From contig CALVMI010000023.1 of the NCBI GenBank assembly GCA_944345045.1, forward strand, positions 1 through 7,079: a stretch of DNA of 7,079 nucleotides, given 5' to 3'. Positions 1-4,865 of the stretch are shown here, one piece after another. The notes beneath the pieces were generated by a model. It was not told the origin of the DNA. It made no database searches and saw only the letters and a program-made list of their open reading frames with translations. The first letter of the stretch is position 1, and the number at the start of each line of letters is the position of its first letter. The DNA is from an uncultured Bacilli bacterium (GTDB taxonomy: Bacteria; Bacillota_I; Bacilli_A; RF39; UBA660). The translations under genes and the position numbers were made by a program.

Positions 1-125
1 ATTTTTTCTAAAGCAATGCATGGACAAATTTCTTCGTTAATTTTTACCATACCAGACTTTTCATTAGAAACTTCTTCGGTAATATTTCCAATGCTTTTAA
101 TAAGCGTTTGTAAATGTTTTTTCTT
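1..125 (-). pseudogene. Downstream remnant of the NfeD-like gene (OB-fold part), in frame after TAG, cut by the window edge
   Basis: Read in the same frame as the upstream membrane protein, the 41 codons after the TAG contain no stop. They encode a Lys-rich linker, then LIKSIGNITEEV, and then SGMVKINEEICPCIALEK. This resembles the start of the NfeD OB-fold, where LIGKxGxV is followed by a GxVxVxGExWxA pattern. No start codon with a ribosome binding site occurs near its beginning. It is therefore unlikely to be a separate gene, although ATG codons occur inside it. The label pseudogene is provisional: if the TAG is read through or is an error, positions 1-353 form one partial CDS of at least 116 amino acids plus the TAG codon. 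Confidence 0.5.
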
Positions 126-353
126 CTATTCCTCTTCTTTTCTTTTTTGATAACCTTTTCTCATTATGAAATGTAGTAAAGTTCCTATTAAAAGAAAAAC
201 AATGCATTGAATCCAAACGTTATTTACAAACAATGATAAAATGAGAGTGAGAGCACTGCTAATCATGAACCATAAAGCGGTTTCATTTTTGGCATAAGCA
301 AATATAATTCCTAATAAAATCGTTATTACTAACCACATTGCCCAAAAATTCAT
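126..353 (-). CDS. Membrane part of an NfeD-like protein, ended by TAG
   Basis: The 75-residue frame has three hydrophobic segments (about 4-21, 27-43 and 47-64) with short loops, and a basic tail RKGYQKRKEEE. The layout, two TM helices around a WFMISSALTLILSLFV core followed by an IQCIVFLLIGTLLHFIMRK helix and a charged linker, resembles short NfeD (YbbK-type) proteins. These carry an OB-fold after the third helix and work with SPFH/flotillin-type membrane proteins in many bacteria. Here the frame stops at a TAG (128-126) in the linker. The same frame continues open for at least 41 codons with OB-fold-like sequence, so this is probably the first half of a longer NfeD protein. Alternatives are a genuine truncated three-helix membrane protein, suppression of the TAG, or a sequence error. 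The family call relies on remembered NfeD features. Confidence 0.6.
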   Translation of the reverse strand: MNFWAMWLVITILLGIIFAYAKNETALWFMISSALTLILSLFVNNVWIQCIVFLLIGTLLHFIMRKGYQKRKEEE

Positions 354-360
354 CTGACAT

Positions 361-367
361 TCCTCCT
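361..367 (-). promoter_or_regulatory. Strong ribosome binding site of the nfeD-like gene
   Basis: AGGAGGA, a full anti-16S match, has AGGAGG ending 8 bases before the ATG at 353. A nearer ATG at 360 is only one base away from AGGAGG and is in another frame, so 353 is preferred. An intact strong site argues that the gene is, or very recently was, expressed. Confidence 0.85.
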
Positions 368-378
368 CATATAAACAT

Positions 379-384
379 ATTATA
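379..384 (-). promoter_or_regulatory. Possible -10 box for the nfeD-like gene
   Basis: TATAAT occurs immediately after the ileS terminator and would give a transcript start near 372, just ahead of the ribosome binding site. No good -35 hexamer is found at 16-18 bases upstream, where the sequence is part of the terminator hairpin. The site is therefore tentative. If it is unused, the gene would depend on readthrough from ileS. Confidence 0.4.
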
Positions 385-388
385 CAAC

Positions 389-424
389 AAAAAAAGCTTA
401 AAATCTTGTATCTTAAGCTTTTTT
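389..424 (-). terminator. Intrinsic terminator of ileS
   Basis: Just after the ileS stop codon, a 15-bp stem with one G-T pair (424-410 with 404-390) closes a 5-base loop and ends in a run of seven T on the minus strand. The A run on the other arm makes the hairpin potentially bidirectional, but no convergent gene is seen. Confidence 0.9.
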
Positions 425-427
425 ATT

Positions 428-3400
428 TCACTTTTTTTCTAAATCGACACTAACTTGTTCGCCATTAATATCAAAAGTTTCAGCTAAATTTTCTTTTTTT
501 ATTATATCTGTAGCTAAAGTTTCATCTTGAATGTAATCTTTAAACATTTCTAAGGCTTTGGCAAATTTTTCTGTACCATTATAATACAAGGTAATTCGAT
601 CTGTAATCTCTAATTCTTTTTTCTTACGCATATTTTGAACTTTGCTTACAAATTCTCTTGCCATACCTTCTAAAATAAGTTCTTCTGTTCTTTCAGTATT
701 TAAAATAACAAATATTTTTCCTTCCATAGATACATTAAATCCTTCTTTAGCATCTACACGGATATCTACCATTGAAGAAGTAACATTTACTTTTTCTTCA
801 TCCATCATAATTGAAATTTCTTCGTCATTTTCTAGAGCAAGAATTTCTTTTTCACTTAAAGTGCTTAAAGCATCTTGAAACAACTTGATTTTTGAGCCAA
901 ATATTTTACCTACTTCTTTAAAGTTTGGTTTAACTGTGAAATTCATATATTCGGTTAAATCAGAAATAAAGGTAACTTTTTTAACGTTTAATTCTTCTAG
1001 TATTAGAGGAACTAAATCTTTGATTTTTGATTCAAGTTTACCATCTAAATATACTTCACTTAATGGTTCACGAACCTTTATTTTTGCTTCTTCACGACCA
1101 TTTCTTCCAAGACGAATGACTTCTCTTACTATATCCATTTTTTCTTCTAACTTAGAATCAATAAGAGTCTCATCTGCTTTTGGATAACTTACTAAATGAA
1201 CGCTTTCTTCGCCAGTTAAGTTACGGTATAATTCTTCGGAAATAAAAGGTGTGATTGGAGCGATTAACTTAGCTAAACCAACTAATACTTCGTAAGTTGT
1301 TTTGTATACACTTCTTTTCGAATCGTTCATTTCTGAATCCCAGAAGCGTTTACGATTTCTTCTAATATACCAATTTGATAAATCTTCAGAGACAAAAGAG
1401 GCAATATAACGAGTCACTTTATTTAAATCATATTCATCAAAAGCTAAAGTCACATTTTTGACTAAAAGATTGTATTTTGAAAGTAACCAACGATCAATTT
1501 CATCTCTTTTTTCATATGCAATATTGCATTTTTCGATATCAATATGATCAGCGTTAGCATACATTTGAAAGAAACTATACGTATTTTTTAAAGGATTTAA
1601 AAATTTAGAATATACTTCTTTTAGTCCTTCTTCATTAAATTTTAAAGGAGTCCATACTGGTGAAACATAAGGTAAGTAAAAACGTACTGTATCTGCACCA
1701 TAATTTTCAATGGTTTTAAATGGTTCAACAATGTTTCCTCTACTTTTACTCATTTTCTTGCCTTCCGCATCTAAAAGTAGATCATTTACTAAGACATTTT
1801 TATATGGCGCGCATCCTTTAACAAAAGCCGAGATAACAAGTAAGGTATAGAACCAACCTCTTGTTTGATCGATTCCTTCACAAATGAAATCAGCTGGGAA
1901 TTGAGTTTCAAAAAGTTCTTGATTTTCAAAAGGATAATGATACTGTGCGAATGGCATAGATCCGGAATCAAACCAACAGTCAAGAACATCAATTATTCTT
2001 GTCATTGGTTTACCACATTTTGGACATTTAATATGAATGTTATCGATATATGGACGATGTAAATCAAGCGTTTTTTCGTCAATTTCTTCAATAGCTTTTT
2101 CTTTTAATTCCGCAATGGAACCAAGCATTTCTGTATGACCACATTCACAGGTATAATACGGAATTGGACATCCCCAATAACGAGTTCTAGAAACAGCCCA
2201 ATCTTTTAGGTTTTCTAACCAGTTACCAAAACGCTTTTCACCAACGTATGCTGGATACCAATTTACTTCACGGTTTGCTTCAATAATTTTTTCTTTATAT
2301 TTTGAAACCGCAATATAATAGCTTGGTAAAGTATAATAAATAAGTGGACTATGGCAGCGCCAACAATGTGGGTAGCTATGAGTTATCTTTTGTTTTTTAA
2401 ATAATTTACCTTGTTCTTTTAAATAAGCAATAACTTCTTTATCCGCATCAAAGACAAGCATTCCTTTCCAAGGTCCTTCTGTATAGCAGCCATCTTTTCC
2501 GACAGGATTTATATAAGGAAGATTATATTTTTTTCCTACTCTTTGGTCATCTTCACCAAATGCAGGAGCTAGATGAACAATACCGGTACCATTATCCGTT
2601 GTAACATAATCATCGGCACAAACAAAGAAGCCACCTTCTACTTTTAATTCAGGTATTAATTGTTCGTATTCTTTATGTTCTAAATCTGTTCCTTTATAGG
2701 TTTCTAAAACTGTATATTCATCACCTAAAACTGACTTAGCTAAAGCTTCGGCAACAATAAATTTATTTCCTTTTGACTCACAAAGAACATAGGTAGCATT
2801 TGGATTGACACACAAGGCAACATTGGCAAGTAACGTCCATGGCGTTGTCGTCCAAACTAAAAAATAAGCATCCATATCTTTACATTTCATTGGAACAATG
2901 ACCGTTTCTACCGTCATATCTTCATAACCTTGAGCTACTTCATGACTGGCAAGAGAAGTTCCACATCTTGGACAGTATGGTGTTACGCGATTTCCTTCAT
3001 AAAATAGTCCTTTTTCAAAATATTGTTTTAAAATCCACCATTCTGTTTCAATATATTCATTTTTATAAGTTAAATAAGGATGTTCTACATCAATGAATTG
3101 GCCCATTTTATTTGTTAAATCCGTAAAAGCTGCTTCATTTTCTCTTACACTTTCACGACATGCTTGATTAAATTTTTCAATACCTAATTCTTCAATATCT
3201 TTCTTTGTTTTTAGACCAAGTTTTTTCTCAACATGATTTTCAATTGGCAAACCATGTGTATCCCAACCTACTTTTCGTAAAACTTTATTTCCTTTCATTA
3301 CATGATATTTACAGACCGTATCTTTTAAGTTTTTAGCAATCATATGATGAAGACCTGGAAAACCATTCGCGAAGGCTGGGCCATCATAAAAGACAAATGT

Positions 3401-3523
3401 CGGATCATCTTTATGAACGCTTACAGATTTTTCATAAATTCCTTGGACACCGCCCCAGCTTTTTAAAATATCTTGTTCTACTTCATAAGGTGTTCTTTTA
3501 TCCAAACTTTTAAATTCTTTCAT
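428..3523 (-). CDS. ileS: Isoleucyl-tRNA synthetase, type II (IleRS2)
   Basis: This cytosolic class I enzyme charges tRNA-Ile with isoleucine using ATP and hydrolyses mischarged valine. The product is 1031 residues from the ATG at 3523, in the range of full IleRS. The HIGH-type signature is PGLHH at 56-60, in the context FANGFPGLHH, typical of type II (eukaryote-like) bacterial IleRS. The editing (CP1) domain shows WTTTPWT (224-230) and TGIVHLAPAFGEDD (313-326). The KMSKS loop is at 590-594. Cys pairs that may bind zinc occur at CPRC (184-187), CWRC (387-390), CEC (459-461) and CPKC (500-503). An anticodon-binding region follows (RWLLSKYN, FVSEDLSNWYIRRNR), then a C-terminal extension of the DUF5915 kind that is known from type II enzymes. 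Type II IleRS is known to be much less sensitive to mupirocin than type I; that this one is too is inference. Expression is controlled by the T-box directly upstream. The stop is TGA, with a TAA five codons later in the same frame. Confidence 0.98.
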   Translation of the reverse strand: MKEFKSLDKRTPYEVEQDILKSWGGVQGIYEKSVSVHKDDPTFVFYDGPAFANGFPGLHHMIAKNLKDTVCKYHVMKGNKVLRKVGWDTHGLPIENHVEKKLGLKTKKDIEELGIEKFNQACRESVRENEAAFTDLTNKMGQFIDVEHPYLTYKNEYIETEWWILKQYFEKGLFYEGNRVTPYCPRCGTSLASHEVAQGYEDMTVETVIVPMKCKDMDAYFLVWTTTPWTLLANVALCVNPNATYVLCESKGNKFIVAEALAKSVLGDEYTVLETYKGTDLEHKEYEQLIPELKVEGGFFVCADDYVTTDNGTGIVHLAPAFGEDDQRVGKKYNLPYINPVGKDGCYTEGPWKGMLVFDADKEVIAYLKEQGKLFKKQKITHSYPHCWRCHSPLIYYTLPSYYIAVSKYKEKIIEANREVNWYPAYVGEKRFGNWLENLKDWAVSRTRYWGCPIPYYTCECGHTEMLGSIAELKEKAIEEIDEKTLDLHRPYIDNIHIKCPKCGKPMTRIIDVLDCWFDSGSMPFAQYHYPFENQELFETQFPADFICEGIDQTRGWFYTLLVISAFVKGCAPYKNVLVNDLLLDAEGKKMSKSRGNIVEPFKTIENYGADTVRFYLPYVSPVWTPLKFNEEGLKEVYSKFLNPLKNTYSFFQMYANADHIDIEKCNIAYEKRDEIDRWLLSKYNLLVKNVTLAFDEYDLNKVTRYIASFVSEDLSNWYIRRNRKRFWDSEMNDSKRSVYKTTYEVLVGLAKLIAPITPFISEELYRNLTGEESVHLVSYPKADETLIDSKLEEKMDIVREVIRLGRNGREEAKIKVREPLSEVYLDGKLESKIKDLVPLILEELNVKKVTFISDLTEYMNFTVKPNFKEVGKIFGSKIKLFQDALSTLSEKEILALENDEEISIMMDEEKVNVTSSMVDIRVDAKEGFNVSMEGKIFVILNTERTEELILEGMAREFVSKVQNMRKKKELEITDRITLYYNGTEKFAKALEMFKDYIQDETLATDIIKKENLAETFDINGEQVSVDLEKK

Positions 3524-3529
3524 TTTTCT

Positions 3530-3537
3530 TTTCCTTT
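3530..3537 (-). promoter_or_regulatory. Ribosome binding site of ileS
   Basis: The minus strand reads AAAGGAAA here, with GGA 8 bases before the ATG at 3523. This supports the start at 3523 over an in-frame GTG at 3610, which would lie inside the T-box antiterminator region and before the terminator. Confidence 0.8.
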
Positions 3538-3543
3538 CTACAT

Positions 3544-3593
3544 AAAAAAGGATGGTACCAAAGGAGCCTACAAAAGTAGACGGTACCATCCTT
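3544..3593 (-). terminator. T-box regulated terminator before ileS
   Basis: A perfect 12-bp stem pairs AAGGATGGTACC (3593-3582) with GGTACCATCCTT (3559-3548) and runs into a six-T tract (3549-3544). Its left arm contains the T-box sequence itself, so this hairpin and the antiterminator (3593-3561) exclude each other. When tRNA-Ile is charged the terminator should form and stop transcription 20 bases before the ileS start. Confidence 0.95.
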
Positions 3594-3742
3594 ATATTAT
3601 ACTTTTTCACTAGATATCGTTAGTGGAACCGCAAAAACAGAAATTTAAGTGATATTTATAAAGGTGTTTTATCTATTTTCACCATTCATAGACTCTCTTT
3701 GAAAACATTTCTTTATAAACGTGTCTTAATGTTTTTGAATAC
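3544..3742 (-). ncRNA. Isoleucine T-box riboswitch (ileS leader)
   Basis: T-box leaders sense uncharged tRNA and control transcription of the matching synthetase gene. Stem I can be drawn from AAAAACA (3736-3730) with TGTTTTT (3639-3633), TTAAG (3729-3725) with CTTAA (3649-3645), and a 9-bp helix TTTATAAAG (3719-3711) with CTTTATAAA (3663-3655). The last two flank an internal loop whose 3' side is TATCA, placing the AUC isoleucine specifier at 3653-3651, followed by the usual purine. Further out are a TGTTTT/AAAACA helix, the conserved AGAGAG bulge region and an apical GGTGAAA loop closed by TCTAT/ATAGA. Stem III is CACTA/TAGTG (3625-3608). The antiterminator (3593-3561) has AAGGA/TCCTT, a 7-base TGGTACC bulge and GTCTAC/GTAGGC. 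UGGU in the bulge fits the ACCA end of tRNA-Ile. No Stem II or IIA/B pseudoknot fits in the 7 bases between Stems I and III. Confidence 0.95.
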
Positions 3743-3748
3743 TTTTTT

Positions 3749-3777
3749 ATTATAAAGAATACGCTTTTATTTGTCAA
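3749..3777 (-). promoter_or_regulatory. Consensus sigma-A-type promoter for the ileS T-box transcript
   Basis: TTGACA (3777-3772) and TATAAT (3754-3749) are separated by exactly 17 bases, a perfect match to the housekeeping promoter consensus. Transcription should begin near 3742, a few bases before the first strand of T-box Stem I. The -35 box starts 15 bases after the stop codon of the upstream gene. Such a strong promoter fits a gene whose control is by attenuation in the leader. Confidence 0.93.
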
Positions 3778-3792
3778 ATATTTCTTTTTTTG

Positions 3793-4776
3793 TTAATTTA
3801 AATAAATTACCCAAATATATTGGTTGTGAACGATAACTAGGCCAACGCCGATTTTTTCAAAGTCATTGTTATAAAAATAAGCCGTAAATTCATTTGCTTG
3901 TAAAAGCGAATCTACTAAAGTTACATGATCTGTTATATCTGGGGCTGAAAATTCAATCCCGCCAGTATCATATACCGTTTGCAATTCTTGTAAGACGACG
4001 GAATCATCTAGCATCGCAAAATTATTTGAATATCCTATTTCTAATGCACGACATTCGGCAGCGGAGATAAGAACAGGATCAATTGTTAAAGAACTATAGC
4101 CGGCCTCTATTCTTTTTTGAATAAACAAAGCTAGGGCATCGGAAATTTCCTTTGAATGTGTGTCCATCTGCTCTTTTGCTTCAGGTAGTAATTCTTCTAT
4201 CGTTGCATGATATGTAGTGTAATCACAATTTATTAAAGCTTCATTTCTGCCAATTTCTTCTTTAGAGCCATCGGTATACATATTATAATTTATAGTAATT
4301 TTATATTCACAGATAGTTCCATAAATTGTTCTTGTTTCGATTGATTCTTCACTTACTGTTTCGGTCACGGTTGGTATTCCGGTTTCAGATTGTTCAGAAG
4401 AATCTAAAATTTGTTCATCACCTTGAATTATTAATTTTACGTTTTTTAAAGTTTCATTGCCATTGTCATCTAAAGCTTGAACGATAATTTCATATTCACC
4501 AGGTTCTTTATAATCTGACATTTTCTTTTCTTTAAATTCAATTATACATTCTTTAGACAAATTATCTTCACAGGAAATAACAAAGTCTTTAACTGTATAA
4601 AGTTCCCCTTTATTTATCGTAACATTTTGTGTTTCTAAAGTTGGTGATTCTTTATCATTTTTTTTCGCCTCTAAATCACTCATACTTTTTTGAACAAATA
4701 AGTATGTCCCAATAACAAGGGTGCCAATCACTAAAAATGTGGTTATCCCTATAACCCAAACTTTCCACTTCTTCAC
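3793..4776 (-). CDS. Membrane-anchored protein with Ig-like domain and degenerate CAP/SCP-like C-terminus
   Basis: Predicted 327 residues from the GTG at 4776; function unknown. A lysine-rich N-terminus is followed by one hydrophobic segment (about 6-28) without an obvious cleavage site, so it is probably a type II anchor with the rest outside the cell. Residues about 48-118 resemble a bacterial Ig-like domain of the DUF5011 kind: a GELYTVKDFV start, a PGEYEIIVQALDDNGNE core, and a Cys pair at 69 and 77 that could form a disulfide. A Ser/Thr/Glu-rich linker (about 124-150) leads to a segment with two more Cys (156, 184). The C-terminus (about 212-327) looks like a CAP domain: FIQKRIEAGYSSLTIDPVLISAAECRA (more than one motif) matches the first CAP helices, and IGVGLVIVHNQYIWVIYLN matches the last strands. 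The usual HTRPDG and SPGH histidines are missing. It sits alone between the lon terminator and the ileS promoter, stops at TAA, and shows no clear promoter or terminator of its own. The CAP assignment rests on motif recall. Confidence 0.7.
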   Translation of the reverse strand: MKKWKVWVIGITTFLVIGTLVIGTYLFVQKSMSDLEAKKNDKESPTLETQNVTINKGELYTVKDFVISCEDNLSKECIIEFKEKKMSDYKEPGEYEIIVQALDDNGNETLKNVKLIIQGDEQILDSSEQSETGIPTVTETVSEESIETRTIYGTICEYKITINYNMYTDGSKEEIGRNEALINCDYTTYHATIEELLPEAKEQMDTHSKEISDALALFIQKRIEAGYSSLTIDPVLISAAECRALEIGYSNNFAMLDDSVVLQELQTVYDTGGIEFSAPDITDHVTLVDSLLQANEFTAYFYNNDFEKIGVGLVIVHNQYIWVIYLN

Positions 4777-4784
4777 TACTCTCA

Positions 4785-4789
4785 CTCCT
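4785..4789 (-). promoter_or_regulatory. Ribosome binding site that decides the start of the CAP-like gene
   Basis: AGGAG lies directly against an upstream GTG at 4785, too close to serve it. It is 8 bases before a second in-frame GTG at 4776. The second GTG is therefore the better start and gives an N-terminus MKKWKVWVIG, a normal lysine-rich lead into a membrane anchor. Confidence 0.75.
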
Positions 4790-4826
4790 AAAGTTTATTT
4801 TCTGACACAAAAATATCACATAGCAA

Positions 4827-4865
4827 AACAAAAGTAAAGAGAATGCTTGTTGTTACATTCTCTTT
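4827..4865 (-). terminator. Intrinsic terminator of lon
   Basis: On the minus strand a perfect 10-bp stem (AAAGAGAATG, 4865-4856, with CATTCTCTTT, 4845-4836) encloses a 10-base loop. A T-rich stretch ACTTTTGTTTTG follows. The left arm begins inside the TAA stop codon of lon, so the hairpin is placed immediately at the gene end. The T run is interrupted by A and G, so termination may be incomplete and some transcripts could read into the next gene. Confidence 0.8.

Noticed and set aside
642..1187. Two open frames on the plus strand (642-878 and 885-1187)
   Set aside because: They lie wholly opposite conserved ileS sequence, are Ser/Thr/Phe-rich as expected for the complement of Lys/Glu-rich coding, and have no family resemblance.
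1789..2062. Short frames on both strands (1789-1992 minus, 1865-2062 plus) within ileS
   Set aside because: They overlap the catalytic region of IleRS in other frames and have no ribosome binding site or recognisable domain.
3524..3610. 29-residue N-terminal extension of IleRS from a GTG at 3610
   Set aside because: It would translate the T-box antiterminator and terminator, does not resemble IleRS, and has no ribosome binding site. The ATG at 3523 has one at good spacing.
3768..3780. Inverted repeat TATTTG-A-CAAATA around the -35 box as a repressor operator
   Set aside because: It is short, AT-rich and mostly a consequence of the TTGACA consensus. A single copy gives no support for a repressor site.
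4777..4785. GTG at 4785 as start of the CAP-like gene
   Set aside because: The AGGAG site overlaps this codon. The GTG at 4776 has an 8-base spacing.
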